From positions 40,814-104,813 of the forward strand of contig JAGGRA010000002.1 in assembly GCA_018613035.1 (NCBI GenBank): a stretch of 64,000 nt of DNA. The letters are read 5' to 3'. The stretch comes from Pseudomonas sp. ISL-84 (GTDB lineage Bacteria > Bacillota > Bacilli > Bacillales > Cytobacillaceae). Under the pieces are notes generated by a model. That model worked only from the letters and a program-made list of their open reading frames with translations, was not told the DNA's origin and searched no databases. The translations under genes and the position numbers were made by a program. Positions 36,223 to 44,333 of this stretch are shown here, piece by piece (within the stretch, counting starts at the first letter, position 1; each line of letters starts with the position of its first letter).

Positions 36223-36969
36223 TTATTGACCTGCAGGAATTTCTATGGAAGGCGATGTTCCTCCGCCGCCATTATAGAATTGAGGAACCTTTCCAGGGTA
36301 TATGCCATACGCTGCAAGCACATCTTCCTGGACGGTAATGATTTTGGTCGCAAAAGGGATAATGATTTGAACCTGAACATCCAACCTGACCAGAACCTTC
36401 ACTTCAACATTATTGATGCCGTGGTCCTTTGTTTCGGTAATGAAGTTGGACGTAACGGAACCAACTGCATTGAACTTGACGGGAATCCTTGGCCCCAGGT
36501 TCCCGAGAAGCGCATTATTGGTCGCCTGCCCAAGAGGCACATAATAGACAATGCCATTTGAACTCTGCTTTTGTTCTGTATTAATCTCAACATCTGTAAA
36601 CGATTCTAACGCATCGAGATCTCCTTTTTCCGCTTTTTTAATATTATCCTGAACAAGTTCGGTCACTTCGGCCTTTACCCTGTTCAGTTTTTCAACATTT
36701 ATGCTGACGACACCGCTTTCGCTTGCTTCAAACATGTCTTCCAAATCCATGACATTTGTGATTTTTTTATTGATCGCATTGTTGATAACCAACGATGCGA
36801 TTTTTCTTGTTTGAGAATCGGCATAACTCATAAGTGTGGGTTTAAGTCCTTCATTGATAATCCATAGGCCGGCAGCTGTTGAAAAAACAAAAAAGACGAA
36901 GGTCAGCAGAAAAACATACCGAAACGGCAACGGACCTTTCCGGGGCAGCCGGCCGCGAAATTTTGCCAA
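36223..36969 (-). CDS. yunB: sporulation protein YunB
   Basis: 248 residues: basic N-terminus, one membrane helix (about 17-36), then an extracytoplasmic domain that resembles the YunB family (TVQEDVLAAYGIYPGK near the end, conserved NNAINKKI near 68). In B. subtilis yunB is transcribed by sigma-E in the mother cell and its loss lowers sporulation. TTG start behind AAAGGGGGG; that site is part of a 13-base-pair inverted repeat. B. subtilis has lytH next to yunB; here a transporter and stress block lies between them. Confidence 0.92.
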   Translation of the reverse strand: MAKFRGRLPRKGPLPFRYVFLLTFVFFVFSTAAGLWIINEGLKPTLMSYADSQTRKIASLVINNAINKKITNVMDLEDMFEASESGVVSINVEKLNRVKAEVTELVQDNIKKAEKGDLDALESFTDVEINTEQKQSSNGIVYYVPLGQATNNALLGNLGPRIPVKFNAVGSVTSNFITETKDHGINNVEVKVLVRLDVQVQIIIPFATKIITVQEDVLAAYGIYPGKVPQFYNGGGGTSPSIEIPAGQ

Positions 36970-36971
36970 AA

Positions 36972-37013
36972 CAAATCCCCCCTTTACAAGCTATATGTAT
37001 GCTGTAAAGGAGG
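36972..37013. promoter_or_regulatory. inverted repeat covering the yunB ribosome binding site
   Basis: CCCTCCTTTACAGC (right arm on the plus strand GCTGTAAAGGAGGG) pairs with GCTTGTAAAGGGGGG around ATACATATA. A CATACATA in the loop resembles a sigma-E -10. Could be a terminator-like stem for the upstream HD-GYP gene, an operator, or an RBS-masking hairpin. Confidence 0.4.
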
Positions 37014-37031
37014 GAACTAATCCAAAATCGT

Positions 37032-38126
37032 TCATTGTTTTACAAAAGTAATGTCACAGCCTATGATAACGGCATTCAGCTCAGTCCGTAAATCTGCTTC
37101 ATACGGATTGGCTTCTATTCCGTTTTCTTCCAGTATCCGAATAACCGGCCTATCGCTGAGCCCTGCATTCTGCCTGCAGACAACTCCCTTTCTTCCATCA
37201 CTTAATTCAACGGTTATGCCAACAGGATAAATCGCAACTGCCTGTCGGAAAGCTTCAATAAGTTTTGTCTCATAAAGGGTTCCCGCTCCAGCATATAAAA
37301 TTTCCAGTCCCTCATGCGGAAGCATTGCCTGCCTGTATATTCGATTGGAGGTTACCGCATCAAATACATCAGCGACTGCAATGATCTTCCCATAGTCATG
37401 GATCTGTTCCCCCTGCAGTCCTCTCGGATAGCCCGAACCATTAAGCCGTTCGTGATGCTGAAATGCACAATGGGCAACAATCAGCGGGATTGTCTGGACG
37501 CCTCTTAAGATATTAAAGCCCTCTTCCGGATGCTTTTTTATTTCATCGAACTCCTCTGCCGTTAATCTTCCTGGCTTCAGCAAAATATCGGCAGGAATCT
37601 TCATTTTTCCAACATCATGCAAGATAGCCCCCATTCCCAGAGTTTCCAGCTCCTTGGGCTCCATTTTCATCTCCATTCCGATTGCCAGTGAATAGAGAGT
37701 GACATTAAGGGAATGAGTAAAGATATAGTGGTCATATGTATAAACATCAGAAAGAATCGTCAGCAGCTCTTTGTTTCCTCTTATCTCTCCAAGCAGCTGG
37801 CGAATTAATTCAGAGAAACGCTTAGAAGCTTTTTCAATCACTAAGGAGCTTGTTAAATTCCTGTCTTCCTCCACTTGGCGGAAAACGGATTCAATCGTTT
37901 GAATGGCCTCCTTGCGCATATGGGACGGCAAAGGATCTTTGTATTGAATATCCCCGGTGCGGTGATCTCTGATATAGATGTAAGTGATGCCCATTTCCTG
38001 CAGCCTTCTAATCAGCCTTTCTGCCAGCTCTACCCCTTCATTCAAGAGAACCTGCCCTTTATCATTATATATAGCCTTGGCCAAAACACTGCCAGCTTCA
38101 ATCGTTTCTGTTGCAGCTAATCTCAT
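37032..38126 (-). CDS. HD-GYP domain phosphodiesterase
   Basis: 364 residues from ATG 38126, behind CAGGAGAA. N-terminal domain about 1-70 without recognised family, then an HD-GYP domain about 115-300: His-Asp at 170-171 (LHDVGKMKIP), second metal histidines in HHERLNGSGYPRG with GYP at 232-234. These break down c-di-GMP or related dinucleotides. All metal ligands appear intact. It lies between yunB and yunC, where B. subtilis has no such gene, so it is an insertion or lineage-specific gene. A C-terminal ~60 residues are PilZ-unlike. Confidence 0.9.
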   Translation of the reverse strand: MRLAATETIEAGSVLAKAIYNDKGQVLLNEGVELAERLIRRLQEMGITYIYIRDHRTGDIQYKDPLPSHMRKEAIQTIESVFRQVEEDRNLTSSLVIEKASKRFSELIRQLLGEIRGNKELLTILSDVYTYDHYIFTHSLNVTLYSLAIGMEMKMEPKELETLGMGAILHDVGKMKIPADILLKPGRLTAEEFDEIKKHPEEGFNILRGVQTIPLIVAHCAFQHHERLNGSGYPRGLQGEQIHDYGKIIAVADVFDAVTSNRIYRQAMLPHEGLEILYAGAGTLYETKLIEAFRQAVAIYPVGITVELSDGRKGVVCRQNAGLSDRPVIRILEENGIEANPYEADLRTELNAVIIGCDITFVKQ

Positions 38127-38261
38127 ATGTTTCTCCTGTTTCCATTTTTGAAATTGCACCCTTTTTTATCATATCGGGTCTATATAAGGTTTATTTACAT
38201 TATGCGACAAAATTTTCACGGTTCGGTTGGAAAGGTGGTAGGGATATAATGAAAATGAAAT

Positions 38262-38292
38262 GGAAAAAAGGCAGCCCTTATAAGGCATGCCT
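38262..38292 (-). terminator. terminator after yunC
   Basis: Minus strand AAAGGCA-TGCCTTATAAGGGC-TGCCTTT then T run. Confidence 0.75.
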
Positions 38293-38595
38293 TTACAGCA
38301 TTTTCAGAAGAGCTTCCCTTCCAATCGTTCCTTTATGGATGCCAAGCTCCTCGGCTTCGTAAGTGACAGACTCGAGAGGTGCATTTAACAGCTGCTCAAT
38401 TGTTTTAACACCAACTGCCCTGCCTGCTATGACTTTACGGTCCTTCAGCTTTTCATTAAGCAATCCGACATCCAGCGCACCGCACATTATATATCCCTTA
38501 TCATTGGTTACAACTAGTAAGTTCGTTTTCGGCAATTGCACCGAAACACTTAAAAAAGTATGGCCATCTATATCAATCGGTTTCAAATCAATCAA
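38293..38595 (-). CDS. yunC: YunC (DUF1805) protein
   Basis: 100 residues from TTG 38595, 11 bases after AAAGGAG and aligned with the start of B. subtilis YunC. Conserved NDKGYIMCGALDVGLLNEKL and VAGRAVGVKTIEQLL segments. The crystal structure of the family shows a small alpha/beta protein without known activity. Frame is open upstream through the RBS. Confidence 0.9.
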   Translation of the reverse strand: MIDLKPIDIDGHTFLSVSVQLPKTNLLVVTNDKGYIMCGALDVGLLNEKLKDRKVIAGRAVGVKTIEQLLNAPLESVTYEAEELGIHKGTIGREALLKML

Positions 38596-38658
38596 TTTTT
38601 CCGCCACTCCTTTCCCTTTTCCATTACACAATATGTGCGGACAAGGAAAAGCGTGTAT

Positions 38659-38720
38659 TTAAAAAGCGAAAAGTACCAGGTACCTATACCAGTTGGCTTA
38701 AGTGGTATAGGTACCTGGTA
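38659..38720. repeat. near-perfect ~20 bp palindrome
   Basis: AGTACCAGGTACCTATACCA and TGGTATAGGTACCTGGTACC pair over about 19 bases around GTTGGCTTAAG, with a further nested GGTACC palindrome. It lies between the DUF72 gene's 3' end and yunC and is flanked by A and T runs, so it may serve as a terminator for the DUF72 gene. Confidence 0.75.
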
Positions 38721-38724
38721 CCTT

Positions 38725-39570
38725 TTAAAATAAATCGAGCTGTCTTGGAGCGAGTTGTTCGTATTCGATATTTAGTAAATCAATCATTTGCTTTGCATTG
38801 TCTGCCGCATCTCCGCCAGAGTTGTTGTTGAATACGACAAAGACGTTTTGGCAGGTCTTCTCAAGCTCCCTTAAATGGGCCGCCCATTCGGTAAGTTCCT
38901 TTTCGTTGTAGCGGTAAAGATAGCGGACTTCGCGCCAGTTATCCCCATTTTTCTTTTGCCACCCATGGAAGTTGCGGCCATGGAAGCGAACAAGCACTTT
39001 ATGAGGGCTGGTCGTTTCCAAAACGGTTGGAACAGAGCCCTCGCCTGCTTGCGGCTCATCGCAAATGCTGTGAATCCAGCCTTCCTCTTTCATAAAATGC
39101 AAGGTGCTTTCCTTAAATTCAGGCCTGAACCAGGATTGGTTCCTGAATTCAAGCGCGCATGGAATATCCCCCATTTGTTCTTTACACCAGCGCAGGTAAT
39201 CTACATTTGCCTTTTTGCAGTCAAACCAGGGCGGGAACTGAAACAGCACCATGGCGAGCTTTCCCGCTTCGATATATGGCTCCAAAGAGTCTTTAAAAGC
39301 GTCAAACATCTCTTCTTTACTATCAAAGGGGATTTCTCCCCTTTGATGGCCTGTCACGCCCTGATAAGCTTTTACTATGAATTGAAAGGATGCTGGGGTT
39401 TCTTTTACCCACTTGGAGGAGTTCCTTTTTGGCTGCACCGCATAAAAAGCAGAGTCCACCTCAACCGTCGGAAAATGGCCTGCATACTCCTTTAATTTAT
39501 CTCTCTGCGAAATATTGCCCGTATATAAGCTATCATGGTCGCCCCACCCTGTAACGCCAATGATAATCAT
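38725..39570 (-). CDS. yunF: DUF72 family protein (YunF-like)
   Basis: 281 residues, TIM-barrel DUF72. Motifs in order: IGVTGWGDHDSLY at residues 3-15, EVDSAFYAVQ near 36, FQFIVKAYQGVTGHQRG near 63, FQFPPWFDC near 110, EFRNQSWF near 140, VRFHGRN near 195, VFVVFNNNSGGDAADNAKQM near 247-266. Family is widespread with no settled activity. ATG with GGAGGTG upstream. Confidence 0.9.
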   Translation of the reverse strand: MIIIGVTGWGDHDSLYTGNISQRDKLKEYAGHFPTVEVDSAFYAVQPKRNSSKWVKETPASFQFIVKAYQGVTGHQRGEIPFDSKEEMFDAFKDSLEPYIEAGKLAMVLFQFPPWFDCKKANVDYLRWCKEQMGDIPCALEFRNQSWFRPEFKESTLHFMKEEGWIHSICDEPQAGEGSVPTVLETTSPHKVLVRFHGRNFHGWQKKNGDNWREVRYLYRYNEKELTEWAAHLRELEKTCQNVFVVFNNNSGGDAADNAKQMIDLLNIEYEQLAPRQLDLF

Positions 39571-39964
39571 GGTTACACCTCCGTTTTTTTACTTCACTCT
39601 TACTTTTAACGGAAATTTCAAAACTGGAACTCTATATGATTATAAGTTATAAAACGTTTAAATTTCCAAGATTTTTAATCAGTTTATCATAGGATTTAAA
39701 ATATCACTTTTCTAACCTTCCTTTAAAATAACAAACGATTAGCTAAGTATTAATGATAAAGAATTCCACGGTCTTGCCCTTTATAAAACAAGACGCTTTC
39801 TCCTTAATTCGAAGAAAGCGTCCTGTGGTTAAAAAATATTCTTATTTTGTTACTCCGCTGATTTTACCCTATATTGTGCAGGTGCCATCTCTTATAGATT
39901 TAAAAGGAAAAGGTATAAGCTTGTTGAGCGTTTTGCTGCTATTGCACTACTTTTATTATTCCGA
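39571..39964. other. non-coding region between DUF72 gene and the ger operon
   Basis: Holds the DUF72 promoter region (right of 39571) and a hairpin at 39789-39823 that probably ends the ger operon. A 71-codon plus-strand frame across it overlaps the hairpin and is probably not a gene. Confidence 0.5.
39789..39823 (-). terminator. probable terminator of the ger operon
   Basis: Minus strand GGACGCTTTCTTCGAA and GGAGAAAGCGTC pair, followed by TTGTTTTAT. Confidence 0.6.
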
Positions 39965-41134
39965 TTAATTCATTTTTCTGCCTTGAGTCTGGAATTGTCT
40001 AATCTTAACTTTCACGTTAATATCAATTGATGCTTCAGGAAAACGTTCCTCCCAATTTTTTTTTACTTTTTTCCACACTTTCGGTTGATTGATTCGTAAA
40101 CTCTCTCCAAATCCAGCGACATCTACTTTTAATTCTTTTTGGGTCTTGGCTAATCCTGCTTCCATTAATCTCATAAATTCTCTTTCAACTTGCTTTTCTG
40201 CATTCCGGATAAACTTCTCATTAAAAGCATCACTGTTTGGAATCCAATCTTCAGATAATCGCCCTTCAGTATTAATGTTTACTGTATACGAAATGTCCTC
40301 TCCATTTACCTTAGGCTTAATAGAACTTTTTAAGTGATCAATTTCATATGAAATGATTTTGTCCGTTTCCTTATCAACTCCTGTTACGGCACCAGCTTTA
40401 GCTTCACCTGTAATACAATTAATGCCAAAGGTTTCATCTTCATTAAGCTCCCCAATCATTTTCTGTGTATTCCCTTTGATAACTGCTGCTCCAATGATTT
40501 GAACTCCATCTTTAAATTTTTGTACTTTCTGAACCAAAAAACTTGAACTGGCCGACATTTTTTCCGAGAAATCTCCTAAGGATAATTTTGGGGGCATTTT
40601 TGCCGTTTTTGTTTCCATATTTTCTGTTATAGCCAATAGCTTTAAAGCAGGTACCGGATCCTTTGTTCCTTTTATGCTTAATATTTTGCTTGCTTTCTCC
40701 TCTGAGATCAATACATGAACTGTCCGTCTTATTTCATGGTCGCGAAAGAAAAAATTCAATAATTGGAGCAAATTAATGGATTGTGCCGCTTCCTTACTAA
40801 TTACCAATACTTTTAAATGGGCATAATTCGGACTGCGACTTGTAACCGTGGAAGCTTCACGGCCCGCTTCAAATAAAGAGGATTCCTCCATTGTTAAGTT
40901 TTGAAATGGCTCTGCTTGACTCCCGCCGCCTCCATTCTCCCCAGCCAATACTTTAGGTACAACAAATTGAATTGTAAATTCAGGAGTTATGCGTTTTGTT
41001 GAATATTCTTGATAATCCACTCCGACACCACAAGCCAGACCTATATCTTCAATATCAACGCGATCCCAACACCCTCCCATAAAAAGAATCGAGATGCAGC
41101 AGCATATCAAGATGCTTTTTTTAATTCTTCGCAT
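39965..41134 (-). CDS. gerKC: spore germination protein, Ger(x)C family
   Basis: 389 residues: signal peptide with lipobox MGGCWDR (Cys about 22), then the three-domain Ger(x)C fold. The C subunit is a lipoprotein on the outer face of the spore inner membrane, part of the nutrient receptor. Its ATG lies inside the end of the KB gene (14-base overlap). Third gene of gerKA-KB-KC; gene letters by family, receptor specificity unknown. Confidence 0.92.
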   Translation of the reverse strand: MRRIKKSILICCCISILFMGGCWDRVDIEDIGLACGVGVDYQEYSTKRITPEFTIQFVVPKVLAGENGGGGSQAEPFQNLTMEESSLFEAGREASTVTSRSPNYAHLKVLVISKEAAQSINLLQLLNFFFRDHEIRRTVHVLISEEKASKILSIKGTKDPVPALKLLAITENMETKTAKMPPKLSLGDFSEKMSASSSFLVQKVQKFKDGVQIIGAAVIKGNTQKMIGELNEDETFGINCITGEAKAGAVTGVDKETDKIISYEIDHLKSSIKPKVNGEDISYTVNINTEGRLSEDWIPNSDAFNEKFIRNAEKQVEREFMRLMEAGLAKTQKELKVDVAGFGESLRINQPKVWKKVKKNWEERFPEASIDINVKVKIRQFQTQGRKMN

Positions 41135-42218
41135 TTCGTTTCCTCCTTATGAAGGCAATGATTAAAAAAAAGACGGGGATAATTCCTGTAATTATGATGG
41201 CCAAGTTGCCAATATAGTCACCTAATGTAAAAACTCCATTTATATCTTCTGGATACATCGCACATAGATAAATGAATGGTATAAGACCATACACAAAAGG
41301 TTTGTACGCTTTCTTAAAAACTTGACTCAAACCTAAACTAGCAAAATAAAAATTCATAATAAAGGATGTAAACGTTGTAATCACCCAAAGGATGATAAAA
41401 AAGCTTTCAAACCTTTCTAAAAGGAGAAATTTCATTTCAATTGATTTGACCAGTTCGATCGTCGGCCATGTTAACAGCCTGACCTCATCTATTGATAATG
41501 AGCCAACAACAGCTATTACGATCAAAATATACATAAATAAGGGGATAAATAACCCTACGGCTGCAGCTTTCATAGCTTGCTGCGATCTTTGCATATAAGC
41601 GATTAAAATAAGAAAACTTTCAATTCCAGCAAGAGATAATGCTGTGGGCTTAATCCCGTTAACAACTGGCATAAACCCTTCACCTAAGACCGGGCGAAGA
41701 TTATTTAAATCAACATTTGTTACACTAAGCCCCAGCATAAATAAAATAAATACCAAAACAACCGGAAAGTAAATTTGAAGCAATTTTACAATAGGATAAA
41801 TGCCGCTAATCACGATATACACCCCTACAGCGATATATACGATAATCACTACTTCTATCGGAGTTTTATCTAACAAATAAGCGCGAAGCACTTCAGCCAT
41901 TGATCGCGCCTGATATCCACCAACTAATATAAAATATTTAATGATAAATAGATTAAAAATGAAACCTGCCCATTTACCAACCAATATAGGACTAAATTGA
42001 AAAATCGTCATTCCTTTAAATTGAAGACATAACTTGGTTATAAAAAATGCAGCAACAAATGTGATTCCGCCACTAATGATCATACTGATCCAAATATCCG
42101 GCGTTTGAACTTCCTCTGCACTCACGCGGGGTAATGTTACAATCCCAACACCAATGACCGTCATGGTTAAAGCAACTGTTGCTTGTGTAGATGTAATTTG
42201 TTCATTTGAACCATTCAC
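41121..42218 (-). CDS. gerKB: spore germination permease subunit (GerAB/ArcD/ProY family)
   Basis: 365 residues, about ten membrane segments, APC-superfamily fold; N-terminal ATVALTMTVIGVGIVTLPR is the unwound TM1 glycine motif that contacts the germinant in GerAB structures. GTG start behind AAAGGAAG, 12 bases after the KA stop. Germinant is likely an amino acid or sugar; not decidable from sequence. Confidence 0.93.
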   Translation of the reverse strand: MNGSNEQITSTQATVALTMTVIGVGIVTLPRVSAEEVQTPDIWISMIISGGITFVAAFFITKLCLQFKGMTIFQFSPILVGKWAGFIFNLFIIKYFILVGGYQARSMAEVLRAYLLDKTPIEVVIIVYIAVGVYIVISGIYPIVKLLQIYFPVVLVFILFMLGLSVTNVDLNNLRPVLGEGFMPVVNGIKPTALSLAGIESFLILIAYMQRSQQAMKAAAVGLFIPLFMYILIVIAVVGSLSIDEVRLLTWPTIELVKSIEMKFLLLERFESFFIILWVITTFTSFIMNFYFASLGLSQVFKKAYKPFVYGLIPFIYLCAMYPEDINGVFTLGDYIGNLAIIITGIIPVFFLIIAFIRRKRNAKN

Positions 42219-42230
42219 TATGATCTTCCT

Positions 42231-43796
42231 TTATTTCATCCGAGTGGAGTCTTTTGGTTTTAACATTTCAGGTCTCTCTTTTAGAACACTATATGGTAAT
42301 CGAAGTATTGCATCCTTCCAATCCTTAAATTGATATGGAACAAATGGAGAGGTATAGTCAACACCAAAACTTTTAAGCTTGACAAGATGAATCGTTATGG
42401 CCATCGCAAACATAATAATTCCAAATAACCCTAATACAGCAGCTGAAAGCATCATTCCAAAGCGTAATATACGAATAGCGATTGCCGCCCCATACTGCGG
42501 TAAAGAAAAGGACGAAATTGCCGTGACTGCCACAACAATGACCATCATTGGGCTGACTAAGCCCGCTGTTACAGCCGCCTCCCCAATAACAAGCCCTCCT
42601 ACAATTCCAACTGTTTGTCCAATTGGTTTTGGAAGCCTGACTCCAGCTTCCCGCAGTATTTCAATTGTGATTTCCATCAATAATGCTTCCACAATGGTTG
42701 GAAAGGGGACTCCTTCCCTGCTTCCTGCAATCGAGATCACTAAATCAGTTGGAATTAACCCTGGGTGATACGAAACAAGTGCTACATATAATGAAGGACC
42801 GAATAAAGAGACAAACGCTGCTCCAAACCGCATGAAGCGAATGAGAGTACCAACAAACCACCGTTCATAATAGTCTTCTGGCCCCTGAAGAATAGATGTA
42901 ATCGTGATTGGCAGCAGCAATACAAAAGGCGTTCCATCAACTAAAATGGCTACACGTCCTTCTAATAATCCACTTGCTACTTTATCCGGTCTTTCAGTTG
43001 TTATGAGTTGTGGAAACGGTGATAAAAAGTCATCTTCAATGAACTGCTCAATAATCCCTGATTCAAGTATTTGGTCCATATCAATTTTTTCTAATCGTTT
43101 TTTGGCCTCTTGGATGATGCTGTCATTTGTAATATCTTTTATATATGCCACGATAACCGGTGTTTGGCTTCTTCGTCCGATTGTATATTTCTCTAAAACT
43201 AAATGGGGATCTCTAATTCGCTTTCGAATTAAAGACATATTCACAAGAATATTTTCGACAAACCCTTCTCTTGCCCCCCTTACAGTAGCTTCTGTAATTG
43301 GTTCTTCAATTTGTCTCGATGGCCATTTTTTTGTTCCAAGTAAAAGGGATATATCGACGTTATCAATTAGTAATGCCGTATCTCCATTCAAAACCTTCAT
43401 CACACAGTCTTCTATCTTGTTGTTTTCTTCTACATCCGTTAGCGTTACAACATGGTCTTTAATGATTTCTTTGATGTGAGAGCCGGTGGCCCGGTCTTCT
43501 TTTACATAGCATTCTCGCATTTGAAGTTCTAACATGATTGACTTTAATATTTGTTCATGAATTTGCTCTTTATCGGCAAGGCCTTTAATAAAAACGACAG
43601 CTGCTTTGGCGTTATATAAGTCAATTTTAAATCTGCGAATCGCGATATCAGGGTTATTTCCTAAGATATTTTGTAATTGCTCGAGGTTAGAATCCAAACT
43701 CGATGAAAAGAATACATCTGTTCCATGTATCTTTACCTGTTGACGAGCATTTTTCGTTTGTTTTTGCTTTTTTTGCAACCAAGCCCATCGATTCAT
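42231..43796 (-). CDS. gerKA: spore germination protein, GerAA/GerKA family
   Basis: 521 residues from ATG 43796; GTG 43805 is an alternative start, both near AGGTGAGGGAG. N-terminal cytosolic domain (1-250) and a C-terminal membrane part with about five segments, including the conserved DGTPFVLLLP near 290, SREGVPFP near 360 and GGLVIGEAAVTAG near 395. A subunits oligomerise into the nutrient-gated channel of GerA receptors. Promoter would be for the forespore factor sigma-G; none could be fixed. Confidence 0.93.
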   Translation of the reverse strand: MNRWAWLQKKQKQTKNARQQVKIHGTDVFFSSSLDSNLEQLQNILGNNPDIAIRRFKIDLYNAKAAVVFIKGLADKEQIHEQILKSIMLELQMRECYVKEDRATGSHIKEIIKDHVVTLTDVEENNKIEDCVMKVLNGDTALLIDNVDISLLLGTKKWPSRQIEEPITEATVRGAREGFVENILVNMSLIRKRIRDPHLVLEKYTIGRRSQTPVIVAYIKDITNDSIIQEAKKRLEKIDMDQILESGIIEQFIEDDFLSPFPQLITTERPDKVASGLLEGRVAILVDGTPFVLLLPITITSILQGPEDYYERWFVGTLIRFMRFGAAFVSLFGPSLYVALVSYHPGLIPTDLVISIAGSREGVPFPTIVEALLMEITIEILREAGVRLPKPIGQTVGIVGGLVIGEAAVTAGLVSPMMVIVVAVTAISSFSLPQYGAAIAIRILRFGMMLSAAVLGLFGIIMFAMAITIHLVKLKSFGVDYTSPFVPYQFKDWKDAILRLPYSVLKERPEMLKPKDSTRMK

Positions 43797-43889
43797 CTCC
43801 CTCACCTGCTGACATGAAATATTTTTTAAAACGGATAAGTTTTAAGTTGCTTTAGTTGTGGAATTTTGTTTTAGGGGGGTGCTAAATCC

Positions 43890-44012
43890 TTAACTAGATT
43901 TAATAGATCGTAACCATTTTGAAACTTTGGAAATCGAATAGGGAATGATAAAAGCTAAACAAGCACCTATGAAATGTTCCCACTTTGGAAGGAAAGAAAT
44001 TATGTTTTTCAT
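43890..44012 (-). CDS. 40-residue single-pass membrane ORF ahead of gerKA
   Basis: ATG 44012 with AGGTGATG 8 bases upstream. The product has one hydrophobic helix (about 12-30, HFIGACLAFIIPYSISKV) and a basic tail WLRSIKSS. It reads in the operon direction and lies about 94 bases upstream of gerKA. Small D subunits (one or two helices, 40-80 residues) accompany some GerA-type receptors, and this could be one. Coding status rests on RBS and context only. Confidence 0.5.
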   Translation of the reverse strand: MKNIISFLPKWEHFIGACLAFIIPYSISKVSKWLRSIKSS

Positions 44013-44212
44013 AAACTCATCACCTGCTTATTATTGTCACCCAACACTTTTTTTTCATTCATTTCCTATAAAATCCTAACTAGAAGATAAATTAATTAGA
44101 ATATGAACACTTTTTCATGTAACGAGATTGCCGTTTTACATTATCCATATCGATCTATTTATGAAGATTATAGACTTTGCACCTATAAAGACTGCACCCA
44201 TGTCTGGCACAC

Positions 44213-44253
44213 ATTAAAAACCCGCTTACTGGAACTGGCAAACGGGTTTTGGT
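44213..44253. terminator. hairpin between ger operon and subtilase
   Basis: AAAACCCG with CGGGTTTT flanking about 20 bases, T run on each strand; sits behind the subtilase hairpin. Confidence 0.55.
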
Positions 44254-44296
44254 GATCTATTGTTAACAAACAGACTGGAAGTATTAAACACCAAAG

Positions 44297-44329
44297 GGCC
44301 GAAGATGCATCATCTCCAGCCCTCGCGTA
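44297..44329 (-). terminator. terminator after the subtilase gene
   Basis: Minus strand AGGGCTGGAGATG-ATG-CATCTTCGGCCCT, five bases past the stop, T tract weak. Confidence 0.65.
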
Positions 44330-44333
44330 TTTA

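Noticed and set aside
39753-39968. 71-codon plus-strand open frame with hydrophobic end
   Set aside because: Overlaps a terminator hairpin, no ribosome binding site, runs into the convergent ger gene.
42904-43479. 191-codon plus-strand frame opposite gerKA
   Set aside because: Antisense shadow; the minus-strand protein has all GerKA motifs.
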